Shown: piece by piece, positions 14,271 through 22,199 of the stretch
Position numbering within the stretch: position 1 is the stretch's first letter
Layout: each line of letters begins with the position of its first letter
NCBI GenBank assembly: GCA_035541415.1
Contig: DATKNI010000025.1
Span: forward strand, 1 to 25,973
Source: JAKAGE01 sp035541415
GTDB lineage: Bacteria; Patescibacteriota; Minisyncoccia; UBA6257; 2-01-FULL-56-20
Reading direction: 5' to 3'
Length of the DNA: 25,973 nucleotides
Notes under the pieces: generated by a model
The model's database searches: none
What the model saw: the letters and a program-made list of their open reading frames with translations, nothing else
Told to the model about the DNA's origin: nothing
Program-made: the position numbers and the translations under genes

Positions 14271-14276
14271 AGCTTC

Positions 14277-14300
14277 AGTATATCACACAGTATATCACAC
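14277..14300 (-). repeat. 12-bp tandem repeat carrying duplicated -10 boxes
   Basis: Two exact copies of AGTATATCACAC (plus strand, 14277-14288 and 14289-14300). On the minus strand each contains TGa-TATACT, so the extended -10 is doubled 12 bp apart. The proximal one is 6 nt from the response regulator ATG. Confidence 0.75.
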
Positions 14301-14301
14301 T

Positions 14302-16176
14302 TTAGACTTTCATTTCCGCAGTCGTTACCCCATCCTTCGCCATAGTGGCGCTGAGCGGTATCGTAAAGCCAAAGGTGCTGCCACCCCCGAATTCACTGGA
14401 TACCAGCCACAAATCCCCTCCCATGAGGCGGGCGAGGATCCGCGAGATGTAGAGGCCCATGCCGCTCCCGTACTCCTTGCTCCGCAAAAACGTCTTGCCC
14501 GTTTCAAACTTTTTGAACAGCCGCCCCTGGTCCTCGAGTTCCATGCCGATGCCAGTGTCTTTTACGAGCAGCTTTACGGTGTCCCCATCTTGGGTAACGG
14601 TGAGCGTCACGCCTCCTTCATCGGTATAATGGATGCCGTTCGAGATGAGATTCATGAAAATCTGCTGAAGCCGATACTTGTCGAGTTGGAGTATCGGGAT
14701 CGGGGGCGCGGCCTGTTCGTCGAAAACGATATACAATTTTTTCCGCTCGGCAAGCTGGCTCATATCAGCAATGGTTTCTTTGAGCGCCTTCACAAAATCA
14801 ACCGGTTCAATCTTGAGGATGATATGGTCTTGCTCAAGGTTTTGGATGTCCAAAAAGTCATTCACGATGCCGAGCAGGCGCACCGTGCTCTTCAGGATGC
14901 TCTGGATCTGCGCACTGGCATCAGGCGAATTCTTGATTGCCGGATCGTCGAGCATCAGTTCCGCATTGCCGCGGATGATCGCGAGCGGCGTCCGCATCTC
15001 GTGCGAAGCAATCGCGACGAATGATCCTTTTGATTGCTCAAGGTTCTTCTGGTTGGTGACGTCTTCAAATAAAAATACCGCACCGATCACTTCGCGGCGG
15101 GCGTTCGGGAGCAGGATGGGCACGATGAGCGCGCGGAAGAACATTCCGTTGATGGGGAGGTCTTGGATCACTTCGTCTTCTTTGGTGGCGAGCACGTGGC
15201 GGAACACGTTTGTCACGTCGAATGGCTTGCCGAACTGCTGAGCGATGTCGCTGATCGTGATGCGCTGGAGGCGGAAGAGATCCTGCGCCGCCCGATTCGA
15301 GACAATGCCGCTCCCGTGGATATCGAGCATGATGAAACCGACGGGAAGACTGTTGATGGAGGCGATGAGCTGCGCCTGGTCCCGCTGCATGTTCATATAG
15401 GCTTCGGTGACCTTGGCGCGCATATTCCGCAACGCCGCCGCGAGCTGGCCCACTTCGTCTTCGCCATCCACATTGATCGGGGCCTCGAGGTCGCCGGCGC
15501 CAATCTTGTTTGCAATGCCCGTGAGATCTTCGAGCGGACCGACCAAGCCCTTCGAAAGACCAAACCACATGACAGCGAAGACGAGGATGAACACGCCGAA
15601 CAGCACGGCGACCGCCGACCGCAGATTCGCGAGCGTCGCATTATTATCCTCGATCAACGTGAGCACCTCGTAATTGCGGTTTGCGACAACGGTATTGATG
15701 GCGTTCGTGATCGCCTGCTGCTTCGACTGATAGGATGTTTGGAACAGATCGCTCGCGCCGGTAACGTCGCCCGCGGCAACGCGCGAAAAGACCTGGAGTT
15801 CCAAGCCCTGGATGCTCTTCAGGGAAGCCTGGAGTCCGTTCAAAGTAATCTGATCGAATCTACTGAGGCTTGTTTCTGCGTTGAGTTCAGAAAATACCGT
15901 ATCGATATCGGTGAGCGTTGCGTCATATTTGACCCGCCAAGAATTGTCTTTGGTGATGATGTAGGACTTCACCGCATCGCTCAGGGCGTCGTTGTCGTGC
16001 GAAAGGACCGAAAGCTCATTCAAAATGCGGTAGTGGTCCTGCACCTCAAGACTCATCGAACGGATCTGGTTGAGGCTCACCACGAGATAAATATCAAAGA
16101 CAGCAAAAACAAACACCGCGAGCAGGAACGCGCCGAGGATCTTGTAAAAAACAGGTGCTTTTTGCCACCAGCTCAT
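14302..16176 (-). CDS. Membrane sensor histidine kinase (HAMP-PAS-HisKA-HATPase)
   Basis: 624 residues. TM1 is at about 12-34, followed by an extracytoplasmic, mostly helical sensor region (35-185) with repeated heptad-like hydrophobics reminiscent of four-helix-bundle sensors. TM2 is near 188-208, then HAMP ('LVGPLEDLTGIANKIGAGDLEAPI', about 210-265), PAS (about 270-380), and a HisKA dimerisation helix with phospho-acceptor His392 in 'ASHEMRTPLAII'. The ATPase domain has the N box 'NLISNGIHYT', G1 'DTGIGM' and G2 'GSGMGLYIS'. It is a complete sensor kinase. The start follows TGg-TAGAAT by 8 nt. It is divergent from the 16267 gene. Confidence 0.96.
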   Translation of the reverse strand: MSWWQKAPVFYKILGAFLLAVFVFAVFDIYLVVSLNQIRSMSLEVQDHYRILNELSVLSHDNDALSDAVKSYIITKDNSWRVKYDATLTDIDTVFSELNAETSLSRFDQITLNGLQASLKSIQGLELQVFSRVAAGDVTGASDLFQTSYQSKQQAITNAINTVVANRNYEVLTLIEDNNATLANLRSAVAVLFGVFILVFAVMWFGLSKGLVGPLEDLTGIANKIGAGDLEAPINVDGEDEVGQLAAALRNMRAKVTEAYMNMQRDQAQLIASINSLPVGFIMLDIHGSGIVSNRAAQDLFRLQRITISDIAQQFGKPFDVTNVFRHVLATKEDEVIQDLPINGMFFRALIVPILLPNARREVIGAVFLFEDVTNQKNLEQSKGSFVAIASHEMRTPLAIIRGNAELMLDDPAIKNSPDASAQIQSILKSTVRLLGIVNDFLDIQNLEQDHIILKIEPVDFVKALKETIADMSQLAERKKLYIVFDEQAAPPIPILQLDKYRLQQIFMNLISNGIHYTDEGGVTLTVTQDGDTVKLLVKDTGIGMELEDQGRLFKKFETGKTFLRSKEYGSGMGLYISRILARLMGGDLWLVSSEFGGGSTFGFTIPLSATMAKDGVTTAEMKV

Positions 16177-16184
16177 GTATGTTC

Positions 16185-16193
16185 ATTCTACCA
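16185..16193 (-). promoter_or_regulatory. Extended -10 promoter for the histidine kinase gene
   Basis: Minus strand: TGg then TAGAAT (16190-16185), 8 nt before ATG 16176; no Shine-Dalgarno site. Confidence 0.5.
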
Positions 16194-16251
16194 AACCAAA
16201 CCGCTTCCCTCGCTCGAAAATTGCACCGCGTGGAACTATCGCGGAATTACG

Positions 16252-16260
16252 TGATAGCAT
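16252..16260 (+). promoter_or_regulatory. Extended -10 promoter for the 16267 gene
   Basis: TGa then TAGCAT (16255-16260), 6 nt, ATG 16267. Confidence 0.5.
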
Positions 16261-16266
16261 ATAACC

Positions 16267-17325
16267 ATGAAAGGGGTTTTCCGTTCGATTGCCGCGGTTC
16301 TTGGATTTTCCGTCATGGCGGCTTGCGTGATTTATTTTGCGGAAACCGGCACGTTATTCAATTTCCCATTATCTCCCTCGCTCTTGTCTGCAAACGTGGA
16401 CAGCGTGACGAGTCCGGACGCCGCGCCGCAAGCAGCTTCCATCGCCGCCGCGGCGCAAGATTCCGGCTCCATCGGCACCGCCGCCTCGTCCACGTCCGCC
16501 TCTGTGCCACCTTCTCCATCGTCATCCACTTCTTCAAACGCACTCGATTCTTCGGCTTCGGCTTCGACTTCGCCTGCTCCCGCTCCCGAGTCGACGCTCG
16601 AGCCGACATCTGCTTCCGATTACCCTTCGACATCCACCGAGGCGACGGCAACCATCATCGTCTCCCCCACGGCTCCCACGCCGCCGCCCGCCCCTCCGCA
16701 AATTGCGGCAACGCAAAACGAACCGTCAGCCGCCCCGCTTTATCATCAAACTGATTTTTCGAACGATGCCGATTGGCGGATTATCTGGGGCGCAAAAAAC
16801 ATCACGCAATCAGGAGCGATGGACCTTGCGGCGAAATCAGACAGTACGGGCGGCAGCTTATACCTCGCGCCATCCATCGGTTGGTCGAATTATACTTTTT
16901 CCGCAACGGTCGACTGGGTGGCGGGCGGATCATTTGAACTCCTCGCCAATTACCGCGATGCAAGCAACTACATGTTCTGTAATTTCAAAAACGACGACGG
17001 AGGGGTGACGATGCAAGTTGAGGATTATGAAAACGGCGTGAACATCGCCCTCTCGCCGATCGTTTCCGTTTCCGTTCCCATTTCCGCTCCTATTCCCGTT
17101 TCCGCAGGCGCAGACGCAACGCACGATATTCCGGTTTCAATTTCCGTCGGCGGACTCTATGCTACCTGCTCGTTCAATAATCAGATCGTGACGAACAGCG
17201 GCGTGGGACAAGGCCGCACGGCGCTCGCGGCGCCGCTCACGGGCGGCATCGGCTTCTCCGTAAACGACCGCGCGCCGGGCACGGCAAGCGTGATCGTGAA
17301 AAGCGTGGACGTCGTCCAAAAATAA
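16267..17325 (+). CDS. Exported stalk protein: Ser/Ala/Pro linker plus a C-terminal beta-sandwich-like domain
   Basis: 352 residues. An N-terminal hydrophobic segment (about 8-25) acts as signal peptide or anchor. Residues about 45-155 are low complexity (Ser, Ala, Pro, Thr), the composition of an extended surface stalk. The C-terminal part (about 160-352) alternates hydrophobic strands and contains 'SNYTFSATVDWVAGGSFELLANYRD' and 'NYMFCNFKNDDGGVTMQVED', which resembles LamG/concanavalin-A-like or DUF1080-type sandwich domains that bind carbohydrate. That assignment is by appearance only. Two Cys lie in this domain. The gene ends at a bidirectional terminator. Confidence 0.8.
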   Translation: MKGVFRSIAAVLGFSVMAACVIYFAETGTLFNFPLSPSLLSANVDSVTSPDAAPQAASIAAAAQDSGSIGTAASSTSASVPPSPSSSTSSNALDSSASASTSPAPAPESTLEPTSASDYPSTSTEATATIIVSPTAPTPPPAPPQIAATQNEPSAAPLYHQTDFSNDADWRIIWGAKNITQSGAMDLAAKSDSTGGSLYLAPSIGWSNYTFSATVDWVAGGSFELLANYRDASNYMFCNFKNDDGGVTMQVEDYENGVNIALSPIVSVSVPISAPIPVSAGADATHDIPVSISVGGLYATCSFNNQIVTNSGVGQGRTALAAPLTGGIGFSVNDRAPGTASVIVKSVDVVQK

Positions 17326-17326
17326 A

Positions 17327-17351
17327 AACCGCCTTGAGGGCGGTTCTTTTT
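17327..17351. terminator. Bidirectional intrinsic terminator
   Basis: AACCGCC (17327-17333) pairs with GGCGGTT (17339-17345). T-runs lie on both sides: CTTTTTATT on the plus strand, and TTTTTATTTTT on the minus strand. It serves the convergent genes 16267-17325 and 17353-17922. Confidence 0.85.
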
Positions 17352-17352
17352 A

Positions 17353-17922
17353 TTAATTCGCCCCAGGCCCTGTAACCTTATTCACTGCGGCAAGCGTCGA
17401 CGTTCCGGTTATCGTGAGATATTTCGTGACGCCGATTGACGGCGGCGTACTCATCGGCTCGCTCGGCTTGCGTTCGGCATAGTTCACCACAATTTGCCCG
17501 TTCTCGATGGAAATAGTCTGCGGCGCAATGCGATCGCCGAGGAGAACTGCGTTCGTTCCTTCTGCGACATTCGACGCATTGATAGCCGCGACAACATAAT
17601 AGAATGTCCCGCTCCCGCCAGGATTCTGCACGATGACCATCGCCGCATCCGGCGTGCCGTCGCCGTTTAAATCTCCCGAGACCGGCTCGCCGAAGATCGA
17701 AGTTGTGACCTGCGTTGCCGATCCGGGCGCTGCCGCCGCGGACGATCTGCCTTCGACAAGCGTCACCGGCGCGCCGTCAATGCGATACGTCGCATTCGCA
17801 GGATCAAATGTTTTTGGCGGATTCGATCCCGTGGGACCCTCCACATTGCTCCCCGCATAGAGAGCAGCCACAATCACCACAAGCGCCACTAGAATCACAA
17901 TCGCCCACATTTTTTTATTCAT
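17353..17922 (-). CDS. Exported protein with a GDLNGDG calcium-type loop, conserved hypothetical
   Basis: 189 residues. An N-terminal membrane helix (about 5-24) is followed by a globular extracytoplasmic domain. Characteristic segments are 'YRIDGAPVTLVEG', 'SGDLNGDGTPDAAMVIVQ' (a DxNxDG calcium-loop-like motif), 'GSGTFYYVVAAIN' and 'LGDRIAPQTISIENGQIVVNYAERKP'. I recognise this combination as a conserved hypothetical found in several bacterial groups; its function is unknown to me. The ATG at 17922 is preferred (perfect TATAAT 6 nt upstream) over an upstream in-frame start that would lie inside that box. Confidence 0.85.
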   Translation of the reverse strand: MNKKMWAIVILVALVVIVAALYAGSNVEGPTGSNPPKTFDPANATYRIDGAPVTLVEGRSSAAAAPGSATQVTTSIFGEPVSGDLNGDGTPDAAMVIVQNPGGSGTFYYVVAAINASNVAEGTNAVLLGDRIAPQTISIENGQIVVNYAERKPSEPMSTPPSIGVTKYLTITGTSTLAAVNKVTGPGAN

Positions 17923-17928
17923 ACCATT

Positions 17929-17934
17929 ATTATA
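17929..17934 (-). promoter_or_regulatory. -10 box for the leaderless 17922 gene
   Basis: Minus-strand TATAAT (17934-17929), 6 nt before ATG 17922. It begins 2 nt after the T-run of the upstream terminator. Confidence 0.6.
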
Positions 17935-17935
17935 G

Positions 17936-17965
17936 AGCAAAAAAGCCGCAGGGGTTGCCTGCGGC
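17936..17965 (-). terminator. Intrinsic terminator of the Ig-repeat lipoprotein gene
   Basis: GCCGCAGG (17945-17952) pairs with CCTGCGGC (17958-17965), 5-nt loop, followed on the minus strand by TTTTTTGC. It lies 23 nt after the stop codon of the 19164 gene. Confidence 0.85.
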
Positions 17966-17988
17966 CATGAAGGAGCTAGGGTTCGTTG

Positions 17989-19164
17989 TTACGGTTGTAC
18001 CTGCACCGTCGCCTCGCCCCATCGACTCGGGCACTGGACGCTCGTTGCCCGCACGTGAACCGTGGTGGCCACGGCAGGCGCTTGGTACGTCGCATTCGAC
18101 GAATTCGTCGGATCAGGAGTTATCGTTCCCGGATTTGCCGTGGTATCGATTAACCACGTAAAAGCGGCTGGCTGCGTGAGAAGGTTGTTCTGATCGCTCG
18201 CCGTAAGCACTTGCGATTGGCTGACGTGAATTATCGGGAAGCCGGGATCAATCGTGATCTGCGGCGGCGGATAAGAATTGCATACGTTGCCGGGAGTCAC
18301 CGTCACCGTTGCAGTTGCGAATTTCGAGGTATCGCTCACCGACGTCGCCGTCACTGTGACGGTGGTAGATTGAGAAACCCCCGGAGCCGTGAATGTCGCC
18401 GTGAGCGGATTGAGTGTCCCTTGTTGGATTACTCCGAGGGTCGCCGTCCACGTCACGCCGCGATTCTGGCCGTCGCCCGTCACCGTTGCCGTGAACGCGA
18501 GACTGCCACCGGCGCCCACCGTGGCGCTCGTCGGATCAATCATCACGCTTATGCCGTTCACCGTTCCCTGCACCGTAAGCGTCGTGCTGTTTGACGCGCC
18601 GCCATCCGGTCCAGTGCATGTGATGGAATACACCGTTGTCGAGGTCGGACACACTTGCATACTCCCGCTCGGGATGTCTGCATTCGTGCCATTCACCTGG
18701 CAGCTGTTCACGTCGCTCGTCGACCATGAAACTTCTGCGCATTGCCCGCTCGAAATCGTATCGGGCGAAACGCTGATGGTCGCGGCCGGAGTTTTTGTTC
18801 CGTTGCTGATCGTCGCCGTGGATGTTGCCGACAGCGTGTCGACATTTCCATTTTTATTCTTGACTTGCACTTGCGCTTTGATCGTGTGGACGCCCGAACT
18901 CTGCGGCGCGGTGTAGAGGCCATTGGCGATGGTCCCCACGTCGGCATTTCCGTTTTGAACGTCGTCCACAAACCATCCGGTGACATTATTGCCCTCGGGT
19001 TGGCCGTTAACCGCAGGCGTAAATTGCTGGGTTTGGCCAGGCTTGAGCGTGACTTGTGCGGGGTTCAGAGTTATCGCATCCGCAAGCTGTTGTATGCCTT
19101 GGCATCCTGAAAGCCAGAATACGACTGCCGTCATGGCAATCGCGCTAAAAAGAGATCGCTTCAC
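17989..19164 (-). CDS. Lipoprotein with several Ig-like (Big-type) domains, GTG start
   Basis: 391 residues. The signal peptide ends in lipobox LSGC (Cys21), so it is probably lipid-anchored at the cell surface. The first domain (about 30-120) has 'ITLNPAQVTLKPGQTQQFTPAVNG..' and 'VGTIANGLYTAPQ', typical of bacterial Ig-like repeats. The second (about 128-200) with 'CAEVSWSTSDVNSCQVNG' and 'TTVYSITCTGPDG' has four Cys that could form disulfides. A third (about 205-290) and a fourth (about 300-391) follow. Likely adhesion or surface scaffold. GTG start with a perfect Shine-Dalgarno site and its own -35/-10 promoter, unlike most neighbours. Confidence 0.85.
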   Translation of the reverse strand: MKRSLFSAIAMTAVVFWLSGCQGIQQLADAITLNPAQVTLKPGQTQQFTPAVNGQPEGNNVTGWFVDDVQNGNADVGTIANGLYTAPQSSGVHTIKAQVQVKNKNGNVDTLSATSTATISNGTKTPAATISVSPDTISSGQCAEVSWSTSDVNSCQVNGTNADIPSGSMQVCPTSTTVYSITCTGPDGGASNSTTLTVQGTVNGISVMIDPTSATVGAGGSLAFTATVTGDGQNRGVTWTATLGVIQQGTLNPLTATFTAPGVSQSTTVTVTATSVSDTSKFATATVTVTPGNVCNSYPPPQITIDPGFPIIHVSQSQVLTASDQNNLLTQPAAFTWLIDTTANPGTITPDPTNSSNATYQAPAVATTVHVRATSVQCPSRWGEATVQVQP

Positions 19165-19169
19165 CCGTT

Positions 19170-19176
19170 CCTCCTT
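19170..19176 (-). promoter_or_regulatory. Strong ribosome binding site deciding a GTG start
   Basis: Minus-strand AAGGAGG (19176-19170), 5 nt before GTG 19164. Confidence 0.8.
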
Positions 19177-19190
19177 GTATTGAACGTGTC

Positions 19191-19230
19191 CCGAGGACCG
19201 CTCAAATAATACGGGTGAGCGGACCTTCGG
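19191..19230 (-). promoter_or_regulatory. Leader hairpin upstream of the Ig-repeat lipoprotein gene
   Basis: CCGAGGACCGCTCA (19191-19204) pairs with TGAGCGGACCTTCGG (19216-19230) with one A/A mismatch and one bulged base; the loop is AATAATACGGG. It lies between the predicted transcription start (near 19236) and the Shine-Dalgarno site, so it forms in the mRNA leader. No T-run follows, so it is not a standard terminator. Confidence 0.6.
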
Positions 19231-19242
19231 TTGCTGAAAGAT

Positions 19243-19271
19243 ATTTTACCGGTTTAAACGCGAAAAGTCAA
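19243..19271 (-). promoter_or_regulatory. Sigma70-type promoter of the Ig-repeat lipoprotein gene
   Basis: Minus strand: TTGACT (19271-19266), 17-bp spacer, TAAAAT (19248-19243). One of the best promoter matches in the window; predicted leader of about 70 nt. Confidence 0.75.
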
Positions 19272-19283
19272 CTTTCTCCACGG

Positions 19284-22193
19284 TTAGTTTTCTATGAGCA
19301 CCGGCTTCATGCCAATCGGAACAATATTATTGCTGATCGGCGTCGGCCCGCCGCCGGCGAGCGTCTGATAATCGGTGAATGCGCCGCCAGGATTGAAATT
19401 CGACGTGGTGCACGTCCCATTGGAACAGCTTTGTGCCGTATCCCAAGCGATGATCGCCTGGTACGCACCGCCACCCGCGATGGCGCACGTCCATACCGTG
19501 CCGTTCTGCGCGCATGGCGCAAGCGGGTTATCGGCTACCCATTTTTCAGTCGTAGCATAATCGTTTGCCGGCTGAAGGACGGTGTTCGTTTGAGAGTCGT
19601 ACATGGTGCCATAGGCGAGGTTCCCCCACTGATACCAATAAAAGCGCAAAACGCCTTTTGAAGCGGCGAGAATAAGTTCCCGCGTCTCGAATGCCGACAT
19701 CATATCGAGGCAGTCCGTGGTGAACGGCGGGTTCGCCGTGCATCCCGTAAGAATCTGGTTTTTGCCCCAGCTTGATTCGGTGTCGATGAGCGGAAGCGTG
19801 CCAACGCCGTCGGTCGCCATGACTCCCTGCATCTTCGTGATGAGATTGACGATCCCCTCCGGCACCGTGCTTCCAAGATAGGTATGGAATCCGATTCCGT
19901 CCGCCTGCATCGCGCCGGTTACCGATGTGCTGTTCACGGTAATCGATGTCTTAAGATAATAGTTCATTGCATCCTGCGGATTCGTGGTGGCGTAGGTGTT
20001 CGCCGTGAATGATTTATTGTTGCAATTGCACGTGCTCGGCGTGAGCACGACGGATGTCGGACTGAACTGCTTGATGATCGTGCGGGCGTCATATGCCATA
20101 CGGACTGATTGCGCCGCCGTCCCTTTCCAGAAATTCGTATTATTTACTTCGTTCCACGCTTCAAAATTGTTAATGGTCTGTCCGGTGTCTCTAAGATGCT
20201 GCATGAGCGCCGTCACAAAACCTTTGAACGCGGCATCGCTTCCGGAACCATCGGCGTTCACGTCGGTCGGCGGATCGCACATGCCAGCGCTCTCCCCGCA
20301 CGTGGCGTCGGTGGAACTCGAGCTGATCCACGACGGGACGCCGGCAAAGGCATAGAGCACGTCTTGATGATTTGCCGCGGCAGAAGCGAGGAACGCGTCG
20401 AGGGTGGTCCAGGTGAATGTATTCGAGGACGATTCAATTTGATCCCATCGCGTCGCAACATCCCAGAGGCGGATGCCGGCGGGCGAAAGGCCGCTTTGCG
20501 TTGGAAGCGTATGCGAGAGATCGTGCACATCCATGCTGAAGAATGAAGGACTGATGCCGGTCGATCCGGAAACGGATGCTGACTGCGCCGAGAGATTGCC
20601 GCTGGCATCATAAGCCGCAACGGCGTAGGCATAACTCGCATTCGGCGCGAGGTTGCTGTCCATAAAGGATGTCGTGGCGGACGTTCCCACCTGCACGCCG
20701 CCGCGATAGACCCGATAACCTGCGACCATGCCGCCCGATTCCGTGGACGCCGACCACGCGAGCGAAACCGTGCTTGCGGTTGTCTTTGAAACGCTCACGC
20801 TTTGCGGCACGGTGGGAATATTCGCCATCGTTACGGAAATATTGGTCGAAGAGCCGACGTTGCCGGCTGCATCGTAGGATTTTGCGGAAAGCGTATGCAC
20901 TCCATTTATAAAAGCCGTGGTGTTCAGGGAAAAAGTGTAGGGTGGCGTTGTTGTCGTCGCCGCAAACGTACCGTCAACATATAATTCAACTTTCGTCACG
21001 CCGATATTGTCGGACGATGAAGCCGTGACTCCCGCAATCCCGGAAAGCGTTGCGTTCTGCGCGGGCGTGGTGATTGCGACCACTGGCGGCGTTGTATCCG
21101 GGATGGAACTGCTCGGCGTTGTTATACTGAGCGACACCGACTGAGCTGAAACATTTCCTGCCGCATCAAACGTGGAAACGGCAAAACTATAGGTGGTGCT
21201 CGCCACAAGTCCCGTACTCGTAAACGACGTTGCGCTCGTCGTCGTGGCAAGTGTTCCGTTTCTAAAAACATTATAGCCAGCGACTCCCACGTCATCCGTC
21301 GAAGGAGTCCACGAGAGTGCAATGGATGTGGTGCTCGTGATCGCGATCGAAAGACCCGTTGGAACTGAGGGCGGCGTTGTATCAGGCGGAGTTCCACCAC
21401 CTCCACCTCCGCCGCCACCACCACCTCCGCCACCACCGCCACCACCTCCGCCGCCAGAGCCGCCGCCGGAACCAGAGCCGCTCCCCGTACTGCTTGCACT
21501 GCTGCTTCCATTGTTTCCACTGCCGCTACTCGTGCCAGTGCCAGCTCCATTACCCGTTCCCGCTCCGCTACCAATTCCTGTTCCATTGCTGCCTCCCGTT
21601 CCGGCTTGGGCAAGTTCCGCAGCAATTTCAGCGCGCGAATGCGATCCAAAAAATCCCGTGGAAGGCAATCCCACCGTCCCCTGCCACGCGGCAACTGCTG
21701 CCTGCGTGAAGGATCCAAAATATCCGGTTGCGTTCGCATGTAAAAATCCTCCCGCAATCAAAAACTGTTGAAGCAGAGAAACGTCGGCGCCGGAATCGCC
21801 GATCGTGAGATTGCGCGGGAACTCATCCGTTCCGGCTCCGGCTCCGATCCCCGTTCCTGTTCCTGCGCTCGCACCGCCGGTTGCGGCTTCGATTGCCGCC
21901 CGACTGAGCGATCCAAAAAATCCCGTGGCCGGAAGCTTTACGCTTGCCTGCCATGCTGCGAGCGCTGACTGCGTGAGACCGCCGAAATAACCGGTCGGCG
22001 CGGCGACGTGAAGAAAATTATTGCTCACCAAAAACTGCTGGAGCGTCGAAACGTCGGCGCCGGAATCGCCGACTGTGAGATTGCGCGTGAACAAAAAAGA
22101 TTGCGCCCGCACGGTGGGCGCTCCCATACAGCTCACGATAAAAAATAGGGTGATGGCCAAAAAAACACTCCACAACCCATAACACTTCCTCAT
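19284..22193 (-). CDS. Secreted peptidoglycan-binding/Fn3 glycoside hydrolase (clan GH-A, GH39-like)
   Basis: 969 residues. A signal peptide (about 1-30) is followed by two similar peptidoglycan-binding repeats (about 35-103 and 125-193), each with 'RNLT(V/I)GDSGADVS.LQQFL', 'TGYFG..TQ.A..AWQ' and 'TGFFGS.SRA.I'. A Gly/Ser/Thr linker contains 21 consecutive Gly (247-267). Then come Fn3 (about 273-362), an Ig-like domain (about 367-460), a second Fn3 (about 463-553), and a C-terminal (beta/alpha)8-type hydrolase (about 557-969). Likely acid/base Glu682 is in 'EAWNEVN' and nucleophile Glu806 in 'LIDTESSWG', with clan GH-A spacing. It probably binds the cell wall and cuts an extracellular polysaccharide; substrate unknown. 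Leaderless-type start (TGg TATTAT, 6 nt). Confidence 0.9.
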   Translation of the reverse strand: MRKCYGLWSVFLAITLFFIVSCMGAPTVRAQSFLFTRNLTVGDSGADVSTLQQFLVSNNFLHVAAPTGYFGGLTQSALAAWQASVKLPATGFFGSLSRAAIEAATGGASAGTGTGIGAGAGTDEFPRNLTIGDSGADVSLLQQFLIAGGFLHANATGYFGSFTQAAVAAWQGTVGLPSTGFFGSHSRAEIAAELAQAGTGGSNGTGIGSGAGTGNGAGTGTSSGSGNNGSSSASSTGSGSGSGGGSGGGGGGGGGGGGGGGGGGGGGTPPDTTPPSVPTGLSIAITSTTSIALSWTPSTDDVGVAGYNVFRNGTLATTTSATSFTSTGLVASTTYSFAVSTFDAAGNVSAQSVSLSITTPSSSIPDTTPPVVAITTPAQNATLSGIAGVTASSSDNIGVTKVELYVDGTFAATTTTPPYTFSLNTTAFINGVHTLSAKSYDAAGNVGSSTNISVTMANIPTVPQSVSVSKTTASTVSLAWSASTESGGMVAGYRVYRGGVQVGTSATTSFMDSNLAPNASYAYAVAAYDASGNLSAQSASVSGSTGISPSFFSMDVHDLSHTLPTQSGLSPAGIRLWDVATRWDQIESSSNTFTWTTLDAFLASAAANHQDVLYAFAGVPSWISSSSTDATCGESAGMCDPPTDVNADGSGSDAAFKGFVTALMQHLRDTGQTINNFEAWNEVNNTNFWKGTAAQSVRMAYDARTIIKQFSPTSVVLTPSTCNCNNKSFTANTYATTNPQDAMNYYLKTSITVNSTSVTGAMQADGIGFHTYLGSTVPEGIVNLITKMQGVMATDGVGTLPLIDTESSWGKNQILTGCTANPPFTTDCLDMMSAFETRELILAASKGVLRFYWYQWGNLAYGTMYDSQTNTVLQPANDYATTEKWVADNPLAPCAQNGTVWTCAIAGGGAYQAIIAWDTAQSCSNGTCTTSNFNPGGAFTDYQTLAGGGPTPISNNIVPIGMKPVLIEN
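21393..21455 (-). repeat. Poly-glycine coding tract
   Basis: 21 consecutive Gly codons using GGT, GGC and GGA in mixed order, inside the linker of the 19284-22193 gene. The plus strand reads as poly-proline in an artefactual ORF. Confidence 0.9.
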
Positions 22194-22199
22194 TTACTA

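Noticed and set aside
21322..21771. Poly-proline plus-strand ORF
   Set aside because: It is the complement of the poly-Gly linker of the glycoside hydrolase gene.
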